Shown: in pieces, positions 18,834-28,301 of the stretch | Layout: the number at the start of each line of letters is the position of its first letter | Numbering within the stretch: position 1 is the stretch's first letter | NCBI GenBank assembly: GCA_013289695.1 | Contig: JABCZK010000010.1 | Span: forward strand, 62,001 to 126,000 | Source of the DNA: Acidobacteriota bacterium | GTDB taxonomy: Bacteria > Acidobacteriota > Terriglobia > Acidiferrales > UBA7541 | Reading direction: 5' to 3' | Length of the DNA: 64,000 bases | The notes under the pieces: model-generated | Told to the model about the DNA's origin: nothing | What the model saw: only the letters and a program-made list of their open reading frames with translations | Database searches by the model: none | Program-made: the position numbers and the translations under genes

Positions 18834-19992
18834 TTACCCAGATGTCACAACGGCACTTCCTGTTACCAATCGGAGCATAATATAGATGACATAAAGAAGA
18901 TAATGTGATAGTGTGTCGGGCATGGGAAACCAAGATGCTCGTTCGCTGCCGGCGGAAGCTCAAGAAGATCTTCGCCGGCGGGTCGTGGAGGCAGTTCAGA
19001 AAGGTCTTTCGCAAACTGAGGCGGCTCGAGTCTTCGGGGTAGCTCGCGGTACAGTGAGCCGCTGGATGGGGATGGTGGAACGGGAAGGAGGACGGGCGCT
19101 GAAGGCACAACGGCGAGGACGACCGCCGGTTTCGCGGTTGGCGCCGCATCAAGCAGCTAGGACGGTGCGCCACATTCTGAGCGGTTGCCCGGACCAGTTG
19201 AGCTTGCCGTTTGCGCTGTGGACCAGAGAAGCGGTGCAAGAGTTGCTGTCGCGAAAATTCGCTCTGCAGGTTTCGGTGTGGACGGTGGGACGCTACTTGC
19301 GAGCCTGGGGTCTGACCCCGCAGAAGCCGGTGCGCCGAGCGTACGAACAAAATCCGGCTGCGGTACGGGAATGGCTAGAGGAAGAATATCCAGCGATTCG
19401 CGCACAGGCGCGACAGTTTAAGGCCCAGATTCATTGGCTCGATGAGATGGGTCTGCGTTCGGACCATCAAGCGGGACGATCGTGGGGACGTCGTGGGCAG
19501 ACGCCGGTAGTTTTGGGCACGGGTCAGCGCTTTCGCTGCAACATGATCTCTTCGATCACCAATCGGGGGCGGTTAGCGTTCATGATTTTCCGTCAGCGTT
19601 TCACGGCGCGGGTGTTTCTGAATTTTCTCGGCCGTCTGTTGCGCTTGATGCGCAAGAGCAGGCGGAAAGTGTTTCTGATTGTGGATGGTCACCCGGTACA
19701 CAAGTCGCGATCGGTGAGCCGTTGGTTGGCAGAGCACTGCGAACAAATCCGGATTTTCCACTTGCCGTCTTACAGTCCGGAACTGAATCCGGATGAACTG
19801 CTCAACCAGGATGTGAAGACCAACGCACTGGGCCGTGTCCGTCCCGTGAACGTTCAGGAAATGATGGAAAACGTTCGCTCTTACCTTCGAATCACACAGG
19901 CCAGGCCCCAGTTGGTGAAGAACTACTTTCGTGAACGCCACGTCCAATACGCCGCCCGCTGAAAAGTGTCACCAATTAAGCGCTCGGAGTAA
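18834..19992 (+). mobile_element. IS630-family insertion sequence
   Basis: The element is about 1159 bp, a normal IS630 length, and holds one intact transposase gene. Proposed ends are TTACCC on the left and GGAGTAA on the right, each flanked by a TA dinucleotide, the target duplicated by this family. The terminal inverted repeats are imperfect: TTAC at the tip and CACTT about 25 bases inside on both ends. The transposase assignment is firm; the exact ends are moderate. Confidence 0.65.
18922..19962 (+). CDS. IS630-family transposase
   Basis: A 346-residue transposase. The N-terminal 110 residues are a helix-turn-helix DNA-binding region (SQTEAARVFGVARGTVSRW), followed by a winged-helix-like part (REAVQELLSRKFALQVSVWTV). 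The C-terminal half is a DDE catalytic domain with Asp in HWLDEMG, Asp in FLIVDGHPVHKS and the final acidic residue in PELNPDELL. Length and motifs match IS630 elements, including the Tc1/mariner-like third motif. It is intact and may be active. It is not the enzyme that would have made the tRNA-linked island, because IS630 transposases target TA. A GTG three codons upstream is an alternative start. Confidence 0.92.
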   Translation: MGNQDARSLPAEAQEDLRRRVVEAVQKGLSQTEAARVFGVARGTVSRWMGMVEREGGRALKAQRRGRPPVSRLAPHQAARTVRHILSGCPDQLSLPFALWTREAVQELLSRKFALQVSVWTVGRYLRAWGLTPQKPVRRAYEQNPAAVREWLEEEYPAIRAQARQFKAQIHWLDEMGLRSDHQAGRSWGRRGQTPVVLGTGQRFRCNMISSITNRGRLAFMIFRQRFTARVFLNFLGRLLRLMRKSRRKVFLIVDGHPVHKSRSVSRWLAEHCEQIRIFHLPSYSPELNPDELLNQDVKTNALGRVRPVNVQEMMENVRSYLRITQARPQLVKNYFRERHVQYAAR

Positions 19993-20475
19993 TAATTCCC
20001 GTAAATTATCGTAGCTTTCGCCTTAACTTGGCCGGTTCTAAATCAGCGTTTACGTGACCACTCACAGGGAATTATCACGCACACACCCGAGCGCCTGACT
20101 CCCTATTGCACCCTTTCATTCAAGAACGCGCTGCTAGTGCCGGCTCTAGTGACGCCGAGAAGTCGCAGTCCTATCCGCTGAGCGTCCATATAGCTGGCCG
20201 ACCGCGGTCGGCGTCAGGACAGTCCTAAAATGGCCCGCAGAGAGTGCCACAGCGGTGGCAGATGAAGGGGCATCCCATCTGCCGAACCGCTATAACGCCT
20301 GCGTAAACCCGTATCCAAGACGCAGTCGAAACGACGTAACACCATCCTGGGGAGTATAACTTGTTCAAATTGGCAGGCGATACGGGCCACGCAGCAGATC
20401 GGCGATCAGCTAATTTAGTTTAGGGTAAGTAGGTATGGTCAGACATGGGCCAGTTCGATCTCCATAAGCTTGGTG
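19993..20475. other. AT-rich island spacer, no recognisable gene
   Basis: Between the IS630 end and the Mrr gene there are about 480 bases without a convincing reading frame. No tRNA, terminator with a clear T-run, or integrase remnant was recognised. Confidence 0.4.
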
Positions 20476-21393
20476 CTACTCGAAGAACTCCTCGTCAACT
20501 TTCTTGATGTCTAGCGTCTGTTCGATACGACATCCGACATTGTGGCGAATCATGAGGCGGGCGAGCTGATCTCCATCAATCAGTACAATGCGCTTACTCA
20601 AGTGCTCTGCTGTTTCCTTGGCCGACGGGGAAAAAGTCGAAGTTGTTACAAACAGGCCCTTGGTGGCCTTGTGGCGGTCCAAACTTCCAAAGAAGTCGCG
20701 AATTGCCCCAGGCCCTATGTTGTTGCCAGCTGCATAACGTTTGGCTTGTATGTAAACGCGATCTAGCCCGAGAGCGTCCTGATCGATGACTCCATCAACT
20801 CCATCATCGCCCGATCCGCCAAGAGTGCGACCAGCATCGACTGTTGACCCGCCATAACCCATGCTGAGAAGGAGGTTCACCATTAGGCGTTCGAAGAATT
20901 CTGGCGGGGCCTCGCGGATGCGCTCCATCAGGTCGTGTATTAGTGCGGTTTCGATTTGGCGATAAGCCATCCGCATCGTTTCATCGGGTGTCTGCTTCTG
21001 ATCCTCTGCGGTTGGACCTGGCGTTTCGCTCTCCGATTGGGACGCTGCGGTTGATCGTTCTCGGAATCGACGAAATTCCTCAAACTGCATCAGGAATTTG
21101 ATATCGATCTTTTGAGGCGAAGTCTGGAGAACCGTCTGGCCTCGCGTCGTAATTCGGAAGTAGGCGCGGCGGGTTATTTCCACGAGTTCCGCTTTGTTCA
21201 AATACGACTTCGCCCAATGCACGCGGTTGCTGAAAACCGTCTGCTGGCCAGAAGGGAGCAGCTCACTCCGCTCTTGCGTAGATAGCCCAAGCTTGTTGGC
21301 AAGTTCGTCCACGACCGACCCAATACGAACTTCGCCTTTGGAACAGCTTTCAAGCACCGGCAGCATCAATGATTGATAGTCTGGAATCGCCAC
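20476..21393 (-). CDS. mrr: Mrr-type restriction endonuclease (type IV)
   Basis: A two-domain nuclease of about 305 residues. The N-terminal winged-helix Mrr_N domain begins IPDYQSLMLPVLESC and contains RSELLPSGQQTVFSNRVHWAKSY. A charged, Pro-containing linker leads to the Mrr catalytic domain with a PD-(D/E)xK-type core: FERLMVNLLLSMGYGG, GSGDDGVDGVID, and the signature VYIQAKRY. The Asp of DGVDG and the Gln-Ala-Lys are the expected catalytic residues. Mrr enzymes cleave modified foreign DNA, so this is a defence gene on the island. The GTG start at 21393 puts the Mrr_N domain at the N-terminus. The frame is open further, to 21621, but the extra 76 residues do not resemble the family. Confidence 0.88.
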   Translation of the reverse strand: MAIPDYQSLMLPVLESCSKGEVRIGSVVDELANKLGLSTQERSELLPSGQQTVFSNRVHWAKSYLNKAELVEITRRAYFRITTRGQTVLQTSPQKIDIKFLMQFEEFRRFRERSTAASQSESETPGPTAEDQKQTPDETMRMAYRQIETALIHDLMERIREAPPEFFERLMVNLLLSMGYGGSTVDAGRTLGGSGDDGVDGVIDQDALGLDRVYIQAKRYAAGNNIGPGAIRDFFGSLDRHKATKGLFVTTSTFSPSAKETAEHLSKRIVLIDGDQLARLMIRHNVGCRIEQTLDIKKVDEEFFE

Positions 21394-21869
21394 GTAGTCC
21401 AACCCCCAGTGTGAACCAATTACGATCAAGTTCTTGCTGCCATTCTGCCTCGATGCCAAGATATAGTGCCTGCACTTGCGTTTGTGAACAATTATTTTGT
21501 GGGAACTCCAGGCCTTTGTCTCAACAGTTCTGGTGTGATTGACAGCTGTTGGACTGGAACGCGACTCAGTGCGATGGATTTCCTGATCTCCGGCGATTTG
21601 CGTCCTCAACCAGTCGACCACGGGAACGCGTCAGTTGAAATCTGGCCGGAGCGCGTAATTTCGCGGTCTCGAAGTAGGACGCGCGCACGTTCACGCTTGG
21701 TCACACCCGCGTCACAGGCTCAATTGAAGCCGCGTCGTCGGTTTCATTTCATCGATCGCTTAGCTTTTCGAGCACGGGATCAGAAGCTGCGTCTAGAGTT
21801 ACAAACCCGTTCCCGACGCGGCTTTGCGCGGTTTACCCTACGCGGAGGTGATGCGATGATTTTGAGAGT

Positions 21870-21949
<80 letters not shown>

Positions 21950-22314
21950 GGCCTGGTCGAATCATCTTATAGCGAAACGTTTCAGCGGGCAGCAAGTGTT
22001 TGCGATGCCTTCCGCGGAATTCTCGCGGCGTTGCTTGCCACAGTGGGAACGCGCCCGCCGCCCGCTTCCTATCCAAAAAACGATTATCCGCTATGCGCAG
22101 AAATGATGGGAGCCTTTATCAATTCCTTACGCGTTGCCTATATCTTCTTGATGTTCGCCGGTAGCATGCGGGGCATTCCCGTAAACGCTTTTGCGAGAAC
22201 TCGAAACCTACGCTTCGTCGGCCTTGAGCCCCCGTCGCGATCCGCATCCAGGATCAACGGAAGCCACAATTTCTTGCATATTCAAAAAACCGCCGAAAGG
22301 GAAAACGCGACCCG
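21950..22314. other. Intergenic region between tRNA and porin gene
   Basis: About 365 bases upstream of the porin and of the divergent tRNA. It should hold both promoters. I see no gene and no clear consensus hexamer pair. Confidence 0.4.
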
Positions 22315-23967
22315 ATGAATCATCAAATTCAGTTTGCATGGCAAGAAATAGCCGTCGCCACGCTAGGAATTGTGCTGCTGTCGTGCGTGGCGTCCTCAGC
22401 AGCGGCGCAGGCAACCCCTCCCGCCGCCCCGCAACAAAATGCGCCTGCCCAAACGAATCAGCAGGCCCCGCCGCGACAGAGTGCGTCGCAAAATGTCGCG
22501 CAAGGCAATTTCTTCAAACGCCTCGCTAACGCATACAAGGACGACTGGAAAGGAACGACGCCAGCCGGACCCGCGCCAGCCTTGCGCGGTGATCCCGCGC
22601 CCGTAAACGGCCCGCCGTTTCCCTTCTCCACCTGGCCGATTGGTGGCACGGTGACCATCGGCTATCCGTTCACGCAAGCGGGCCCCTTGATGCAGGCGCT
22701 TTGGAGCGGAGATCACGGCGACCGGTGGAAGAAAAGCGGCATCCAGATTTACGGCTGGCTGAATTTCGGCGGGAACTGGAGTACTTCCCACAACGTATCG
22801 AACGGCCAAGCCCTGTGCGGCGCTACGCCGCCGCTCAATTGCAAGTACGGCAATTTCCCCACGTCCTACGACGAAGTGCCCAATTCAATCCAGCCCGACC
22901 AGGAAGTGATCTATATCGAGCGCCAACCAGACACGGTGCAAACCGACCACTTTGATTGGGGCTTTCGCATCTCGAACTTGTGGGGCTTGGACTACCGCTT
23001 CACCACCGCGAACGGCATCTTCAGCCAGCAACTCCTCAGTAAGAACAAAGAATATGGCGACGATCCGGTGATGGTGTATGCCGACCTGTACTTTCCGCAG
23101 GTAGCGCAAGGCATGGACGTCCGCATCGGCCGCTACATTTCGCTGCCCGACATCGAAGCCCAACTCGCTCCCAACAATTACACCTACAGCCACTCGCTGC
23201 TCTATACCTTTGATTGCTACACGCAGACCGGCCTCAACACCACCACGAAGATCAACAACAATTGGACCATCCAGGTGGGCGTATCACCAGGCTGCGAAAT
23301 CGCGCCATGGAAGCAACCGGGCCGGCTCGCGAAGCTCACCCTCAACGCTTGCGTTCAGTACATGTGGCACGAGAGCAAGGACGACATCTACGTCTGCGAC
23401 AATTCCCTTAACTCCGGGAAATATGCCTACAACAATTTGAACGCTTTTTACTTCACCTGGTATCACGTCATCAACAAGAGCTGGCACTCCTCGACGGAGA
23501 GTTGGTATCAATATGAGCGCGACACTCCGAACCTGAACAATCCCAACGTCGGGCTGATCGGCAGCAGCGCGCCCGATCCCATCCTAATCTTCGGTGCGAA
23601 CGGCGCGCGTTGCAATAACACTACGGAGACCACCTGCTATGCTCCGGAGTGGGCGGTGGTTAACTATCTCGAAGATCAAATAAATCCGCATAATTACATC
23701 TCGATTCGGAATGAAGTGTTCGATGATATTCGCGGCCAACGCACCGGAACCAAAGGTTGGTACACCGAACACCTCTTCGGATGGGGACACTGGATTGGGA
23801 CTACGATTTTGTTCCGTCCCGAGGTGCGCTGGGAACACATCTACAATCCCAACCTGGGATTGACGGCGCCGCCTGCGGGAACAAAGAACGAACTTCCCGG
23901 CTCCTATGACAACGGCCTACGCCACAGCCAGCTTACGCTTGCCAGCGACATCATTTGGTTTTTCTAG
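22315..23967 (+). CDS. Outer-membrane porin, OmpL-like (BBP2 type)
   Basis: A 550-residue outer-membrane beta-barrel. It has a signal peptide (hydrophobic VATLGIVLLSCVASSAAAQ), then a Pro/Gln/Ala-rich linker to about residue 65. The body starts with SGIQIYGWLNFGGNWSTS and continues with aromatic-rich amphipathic strands (HFDWGFRISNLWGLDYRF, VRIGRYISLPDIEAQL, FYFTWYHVINKSWHSS). It ends LASDIIWFF with the terminal Phe of barrel proteins. The combination YGW, GRY.SLPDIE and HSSTESWYQYE is that of the putative beta-barrel porin-2 family found in Acidobacteria and Planctomycetes. Substrate is unknown. It stands alone, outside the island and divergent from the tRNA. Confidence 0.8.
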   Translation: MNHQIQFAWQEIAVATLGIVLLSCVASSAAAQATPPAAPQQNAPAQTNQQAPPRQSASQNVAQGNFFKRLANAYKDDWKGTTPAGPAPALRGDPAPVNGPPFPFSTWPIGGTVTIGYPFTQAGPLMQALWSGDHGDRWKKSGIQIYGWLNFGGNWSTSHNVSNGQALCGATPPLNCKYGNFPTSYDEVPNSIQPDQEVIYIERQPDTVQTDHFDWGFRISNLWGLDYRFTTANGIFSQQLLSKNKEYGDDPVMVYADLYFPQVAQGMDVRIGRYISLPDIEAQLAPNNYTYSHSLLYTFDCYTQTGLNTTTKINNNWTIQVGVSPGCEIAPWKQPGRLAKLTLNACVQYMWHESKDDIYVCDNSLNSGKYAYNNLNAFYFTWYHVINKSWHSSTESWYQYERDTPNLNNPNVGLIGSSAPDPILIFGANGARCNNTTETTCYAPEWAVVNYLEDQINPHNYISIRNEVFDDIRGQRTGTKGWYTEHLFGWGHWIGTTILFRPEVRWEHIYNPNLGLTAPPAGTKNELPGSYDNGLRHSQLTLASDIIWFF

Positions 23968-23992
23968 ATCAGCGAGCGCTCCGTTGCCGTTG

Positions 23993-24109
23993 GTAGCGCC
24001 GGCGTCCCGCCGGCTCTGTTGTCTTTGACTTTGTAGCGGCGCACTTTAGTGCACCATCGATGGTGCGGCTATCACCGATGGCGGTCGCGCTTCGCGGGAC
24101 CGCCGCTAC
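23993..24109. repeat. Pair of GTAG-headed palindromes in BIME-like arrangement
   Basis: Three palindromic units occur here. One starts GTAGCGCCGGCG at 23993. A second starts GTAGCGGCGCAC at 24033. The third is inverted and ends CCGCCGCTAC at 24109. Each is headed by GTAG and folds into a GC-rich stem. The inverted pair resembles bacterial interspersed mosaic elements made from REP sequences. Confidence 0.6.
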
Positions 24110-24305
24110 AACGGCCTGCGCCTTTTTCCGCAAACTGTTTATCCGCTGAAATACAGATTTTGAGGTTGCCACACAGACTCTAAGGCTATGAGTGGTCTTC
24201 AATTTTAATGCGCCGCCGCGGGGGCTCAGCTGTGAAGCGGGCTTATAATGCGCGTGGCGCGGCCAGTCCGCGAACGCATCGCGAACACAGGACAAGAGGG
24301 GGGCA

Positions 24306-25496
24306 ATGGCTCGACTAGACTCTCCGTGGGTCGTCAACATCGAGGATTTGCGGCGCCTGGCGCGGCGGCGGCTGCCGCGCGCGGTGTTCGACTACATGGA
24401 CGGCGGCGCAGGCGACGAAGTCACGCTGCGCGAAAACTGCCGCGCGTACCAGGAAGTGATTCTGCGCCCGCGCCATGCCGTGGCGCTCCAGAATTGCGAC
24501 TTGCGCGCACGTGTCCTGGGCCACGACATTTCCTTTCCCGCGATTCTCGCGCCTGTTGGTTACAGCCGACTAATGCATCCCGAAGGCGAACTCGCTGCGG
24601 CCCGCGCGGCCGGCGAATTCGGCACCGCATTCATCCTTTCGACGGTCTCGGGCCACAAACTGGAAAACGTGAAGGCTGCCTCTACCGGCCCGGTGTGGTA
24701 CCAGCTCTATATGATGGGAGGGCGCGAGGTCGCGGAAGCGGCCATCGAACGCGCGCGTGTGGCGGGATATTCCGCGCTGGTGATTACGATTGATACTGCC
24801 ATCGCGGGCATGCGCGAGCGCGACGTCCGCAACGGCGTGAAGGAATTGCTGGGCGGTTCGTTGCTCGCGAAAATTCCTTTCGTTCCGGATGTGCTGATGC
24901 ACCCGCGATGGCTCGCTGCGTTTTTACTCGATGGCGGCGTGCCGCGCTTGGAGAATGTGGTGACGCCCGGCGTCGGGCCGATGCCGATGATGGACGTGGC
25001 TGCGGCTTTGGCGCGCGCGGTGGTTACTTGGGAAGATTTGCGATGGCTGCGCAAACTGTGGCCCGGTCCGCTGGTGGTGAAAGGCGTGCTCACCGGCGAG
25101 GACGCGCGCCGCGCGATTGACGGCGGTGCTGACGGAATCGTGGTGTCCAATCACGGCGGGCGGCAACTCGACACCGTGTCGGCTTCGCTGCGCGCCCTGC
25201 CCGAAGTAGTTGCGGCGGTGAACGGCCAAGCGGAAGTGTTGATGGATGGCGGCGTGCGCCGCGGTTCCGACATCGTGAAAGCCATTTGCATGGGCGCGCG
25301 AGCCGCGCTGGTGGGGCGCGCGTACGCGTACGGCCTCGGCGCCGCGGGATATCCCGGTGTGGTGCGAGCAATGGAAATTCTGCGCGCCGACGTCGGGCGT
25401 GTGCTGAGGCTGATGGGCAGCGAGTCTATGGCGGAGCTGAATCCGTCGCTCGTGGATGTGCCGGAAGCGTGGCGCGCAAAATCACGCGCGCAATGA
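24306..25496 (+). CDS. FMN-dependent alpha-hydroxy-acid oxidase/dehydrogenase
   Basis: A 396-residue TIM-barrel flavoenzyme of the lactate/glycolate oxidase family, which oxidises an L-2-hydroxyacid to the 2-oxoacid. Family hallmarks are AVFDYMDGGAGDEVTLREN near the N-terminus, the FMN-binding ILAPVGYSRLMHPEGE, the VKGVLTGEDA strand with its Lys, and the catalytic His with substrate-binding Arg in VVSNHGGRQLD near residue 280. The phosphate site DGGVRRGSDIVKA and the GARAALVGRAYAYG segment follow. The substrate-tuning loop after IAGMRERD is short and there is no membrane-binding insert, so it is probably soluble. A possible -10 box TATAAT is at 24244-24249, 57 bases before the ATG, without a good -35. 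It is not visibly in an operon. Confidence 0.88.
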   Translation: MARLDSPWVVNIEDLRRLARRRLPRAVFDYMDGGAGDEVTLRENCRAYQEVILRPRHAVALQNCDLRARVLGHDISFPAILAPVGYSRLMHPEGELAAARAAGEFGTAFILSTVSGHKLENVKAASTGPVWYQLYMMGGREVAEAAIERARVAGYSALVITIDTAIAGMRERDVRNGVKELLGGSLLAKIPFVPDVLMHPRWLAAFLLDGGVPRLENVVTPGVGPMPMMDVAAALARAVVTWEDLRWLRKLWPGPLVVKGVLTGEDARRAIDGGADGIVVSNHGGRQLDTVSASLRALPEVVAAVNGQAEVLMDGGVRRGSDIVKAICMGARAALVGRAYAYGLGAAGYPGVVRAMEILRADVGRVLRLMGSESMAELNPSLVDVPEAWRAKSRAQ

Positions 25497-25611
25497 AGCA
25501 GAGAAGCAGGGAAGCTAAGATGCAAGAAAGCAGAGCTGCGAACGAGCTACGCTGCGCCAACGCGTCGTTGTGAGAATCACTGTGTTGCGCTTCCCAGTTT
25601 CCAGAAAAACT

Positions 25612-25919
25612 CCGCCTTTGACTTTGTAGCGGCCGCCTGCTTTTTAGGCGGGCGTAGTTGACTTTGCTTTGTAGGTCGTGGCTTTAGTTCATCCCCAGAG
25701 CTTGCCTGCGGCAGGAGCGGAGGGCCACGACATAGACTCCACGCAACGCCGGCGGCTTTACAGTTTGCGGAAGTAGTCGGTATATAGGGCGTCGGAGCTT
25801 TAGCTCCGACAATAAGTGCTTGGCTTCCAGCGGGCTTTAGCCCCTGGGGAAATGGTTTAGAGCATTGTTCCGCAAGCTGTTTAGCCGCTGAAGCTCCAAT
25901 GTTGTAGTCGTCAGCCAGA
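25612..25919. repeat. Mosaic of palindromic intergenic repeats
   Basis: The spacer between the oxidase and galE is filled with repeats: a GTAGCGGCCGCCT stem-loop at 25626, a GTAGGTCGTGGC unit at 25671, the perfect palindrome GTCGGAGCTTTAGCTCCGAC at 25791-25810, and a GCGGGCTTTAGCCCC unit after it. Related copies are at 33818-33955. No gene is visible in 25497-26065. Confidence 0.65.
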
Positions 25920-26065
25920 TTTTTTAACCCTCACGAAATCGCGTATCGTACTTTTTCGCCCAGCACGCCCGAATTCCTCGCTCCGCATCAACACCCCGCG
26001 TAGTAAAGTAACGCGCGGCTGCATTCGCGCAATCGATCCACAAATTCAGACTGGAAGGATGGCTG

Positions 26066-27049
26066 ATGGCGATTCTCGTCGCGGGAGGTGCCGGATACAT
26101 CGGCAGCGTCACGGTAGAACTCTTGCGCGCGGCCGGCGAGCGCGTGGTCGTCCTGGACAATCTCGTGCGCGGTCATCGCCCGTCGCTCGACAAAGACATC
26201 CCGCTGTATCAAGGCAACATCGGCGACCGCGGCCTCCTCGCGCGTATCGCCAGCGAGCACGAGCTCGAATCCTGCATCCATTTCGCCGCGGTGACGTTTG
26301 TCGGCGAATCCGTGAAAAATCCAGCATGGTATTACGAGAACAACGTCGCGCAAGGCATCGCCCTGATGAGCGCTCTCGTTGAAGCCGGTGTCCGCCGCGT
26401 GGTCTTCTCCTCCACGGCCGCCAGCTACGGAGATCCGCAGCACATCCCCATTTCCGAAAACGACTCGCAGTGGCCGGTGAATCCCTACGGCTGGTCGAAA
26501 TTATTCATGGAACGCCTGCTGCATTCCTTTGACATAGCCTACGGCCTAAAATTTGTTTCGCTGCGTTACTTCAACGCCGCCGGCGCCACCGAAAAGTGCG
26601 GCGAGCACCACGATCCGGAATCGCATTTGATCCCCTGCATTCTGTCGGCGGCGCTCAGAGAACCGCCGGAGGTCGCGGTCTTCGGAAATAATTATCCCAC
26701 GCCGGATGGCACGCCGATTCGCGATTACGTCCACGTGGTGGACCTGGCCGACGCGCACATTCGCGCGCTGGGCCATTTGCGCCGTGGCGGCTCGTCCGAT
26801 TACCTGAATCTCGGCACGGGCCACGGCTATTCGGTGCTGGAGGTAATCGAAACCGCGCGCCAGGTCACCGGCAGCGATATTCGCATCCGTGTGGAACCAC
26901 CTCGTGCTGGCGATCCTCCTCAGCTCATCGCCGATCCCACAAAATCAAAATCCGTTCTCGGCTGGGTCCCCACAAAATCCGATCTGCGTTCCATCATTGA
27001 TTCCGCCTGGCGCTGGCACCAACGCCATCCCCGCGGCTACGATTCGTAG
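26066..27049 (+). CDS. galE: UDP-glucose 4-epimerase
   Basis: A 327-residue extended short-chain dehydrogenase that interconverts UDP-glucose and UDP-galactose with bound NAD. The Rossmann motif is [10 protein letters not shown], followed by the NAD-adenine region [11 protein letters not shown]. Ser of [11 protein letters not shown] and the Tyr-Lys pair of NPYGWSK form the catalytic triad. The characteristic LRYFNAAGA and the uridine-binding [17 protein letters not shown] and [12 protein letters not shown] are all present. The length is slightly below E. coli GalE (338). A second, different epimerase is encoded at 49270-50211. The protein supplies galactosyl residues for cell-surface polysaccharides. 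It is a single gene flanked by repeat-rich spacers. Confidence 0.93.
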   Translation: MAILVAGGAGYIGSVTVELLRAAGERVVVLDNLVRGHRPSLDKDIPLYQGNIGDRGLLARIASEHELESCIHFAAVTFVGESVKNPAWYYENNVAQGIALMSALVEAGVRRVVFSSTAASYGDPQHIPISENDSQWPVNPYGWSKLFMERLLHSFDIAYGLKFVSLRYFNAAGATEKCGEHHDPESHLIPCILSAALREPPEVAVFGNNYPTPDGTPIRDYVHVVDLADAHIRALGHLRRGGSSDYLNLGTGHGYSVLEVIETARQVTGSDIRIRVEPPRAGDPPQLIADPTKSKSVLGWVPTKSDLRSIIDSAWRWHQRHPRGYDS

Positions 27050-27055
27050 CAAGCC

Positions 27056-27085
27056 GTGGCACAGCCGCACACTTGGCTGTGTGCC
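27056..27085. repeat. GTGG-headed palindrome after galE
   Basis: Seven bases past the galE stop, GTGGCACAGCC pairs with GGCTGTGTGCC around a short loop. No T-run follows, so it is more like the window's other GTAG/GTGG-headed repeats than an intrinsic terminator. Confidence 0.5.
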
Positions 27086-27119
27086 TCCCGCAAAGCCAGC
27101 GCGGCCGACGTGCCGCCCG

Positions 27120-27352
27120 CCTGGGAACGCCAATCTCCCGATTGGCGTCGTGGCCGTCAGTAGGGCGCCGCTCGCAGCAATAAAATTGTGTCACCATCCA
27201 CCCGCGTGCGACGCAACCCAAATCGCCGCCCGCCGCCGTTCCTGGGAACGCCAATCTCCCGATTGGCGTTGTGGCCGTCAGTAGGGGCGCTGCTCGCGGC
27301 AATAAAAGTGTGGCACGATGTACGGCGCTGCGATGCAACCAAAATCAAGTCA
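27120..27352. repeat. Imperfect tandem duplication, unit about 121 bp
   Basis: The sequence beginning CCTGGGAACGCCAATCTC occurs at 27120 and again at 27241. Each unit contains the inverted repeat GCCAATCTCCCGATTGGC, then tggccgtcagtaggg and gcaataaaa, with more divergence in the last third. There are only two copies and no spacer structure, so it is not a CRISPR. No gene is visible in 27050-27413. Confidence 0.75.
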
Positions 27353-27413
27353 AGCAAATCCTATTCACCGACTCGCGGGCCCCGAACCTCCATCCAACAC
27401 GTGAGGCACTAAC

Positions 27414-28238
27414 ATGCGCTCCCACCGGTTTCTTTCCGTCTCGCTCCTGACCAGCTGTTTCGCCCTGCTCTTCGCCGCGTCGTCCGCCAAAGCGCAGTGC
27501 GGCCGCAACACCCTCGGCTATGGCGACGTCGGCATCGTTGCAAATAATCCGTTTCACGCCGACGTGGTTGTCACTCCGTCAGGCTCGGCAGAGTTGCGCA
27601 GCCCGCTACTGCAACGACCGCTCTCGGTAGCCCGCGACACGCAAGGACGCGTACGCATCGAAAGGGTCGGAGGAGAATTCCAGCATGATAACGGCCCCGA
27701 GACCGGAAGCAAGGTCCGGGAACATACCATCACGATTTGTGATCCCGTCGCCGAAACCTTGACGCGCATAAACACGGTGAACGCGACTGCCACGATTATT
27801 CACTCTCGCCCCAGCGCGCCGAGTTCGGCAGGTCTTCGGTCAATCGCCCCGCGATCGTTCTGCTCATCTCGCTTACCTTCCGCCCGCGCGGCAGCGCATC
27901 CACAAGTCGAAGATCTGGGGACCCAAATAATCGAAGGAGTCGAGGCCCACGGAGAACGCATAACGTTGCCGATGCTTGGCGCGCCCGCCGGCGAAGAGTC
28001 GCCCAACGGAGAAAACACGTCCGAGCTGTGGTGCTCGGATTCGCTTTCGGCGCTCGTGCTAAGGATCACCGGCAATACCAAGACCGGAACGAAGACCACC
28101 CTCGCCATGCAGAAAATCGAGCGCACCGAGCCCGACCCCGCGCTCTTCCAGATTCCCCCAGACTACGCCGTGACAGAATCCGTAGCCGAACCCCGCGAAC
28201 GCCGCACCCCAAACCCCGCGCCCAACGAACAACCGTAG
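27414..28238 (+). CDS. Exported protein of unknown function
   Basis: A 274-residue protein with a clear signal peptide (MRSHRFLSVSLL, hydrophobic core, cleavage after AKA). The N-terminal third reads NNPFHADVVVT and VARDTQGRVRIERVG, a beta-rich segment. The C-terminal half contains VEDLGTQIIEGVEAHGERITLPM, then SELWCSDSLSALVLRI and a Pro-rich tail. The segment EDLGTQIIEGVEA and the later ELWCSDSL seem familiar from exported hypothetical proteins of Acidobacteria, but I know no function for them. The mature protein has few cysteines. It lies downstream of the tandem repeat and has no obvious operon partner. Confidence 0.65.
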   Translation: MRSHRFLSVSLLTSCFALLFAASSAKAQCGRNTLGYGDVGIVANNPFHADVVVTPSGSAELRSPLLQRPLSVARDTQGRVRIERVGGEFQHDNGPETGSKVREHTITICDPVAETLTRINTVNATATIIHSRPSAPSSAGLRSIAPRSFCSSRLPSARAAAHPQVEDLGTQIIEGVEAHGERITLPMLGAPAGEESPNGENTSELWCSDSLSALVLRITGNTKTGTKTTLAMQKIERTEPDPALFQIPPDYAVTESVAEPRERRTPNPAPNEQP

Positions 28239-28301
28239 CGTGTCTCGGCCAGCGCAATTCTAATCAGCCGATAGGACTGCCCGGAGTATTTGGCGCGGAA
28301 G

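Noticed and set aside
18922-19962. IS630 transposase as the island integrase
   Set aside because: IS630 enzymes use a TA target and a DDE fold; they do not create tRNA 3'-end duplications.
27120-27352. CRISPR array
   Set aside because: There are only two 121-bp units that diverge gradually, with no unique spacers and no cas genes.
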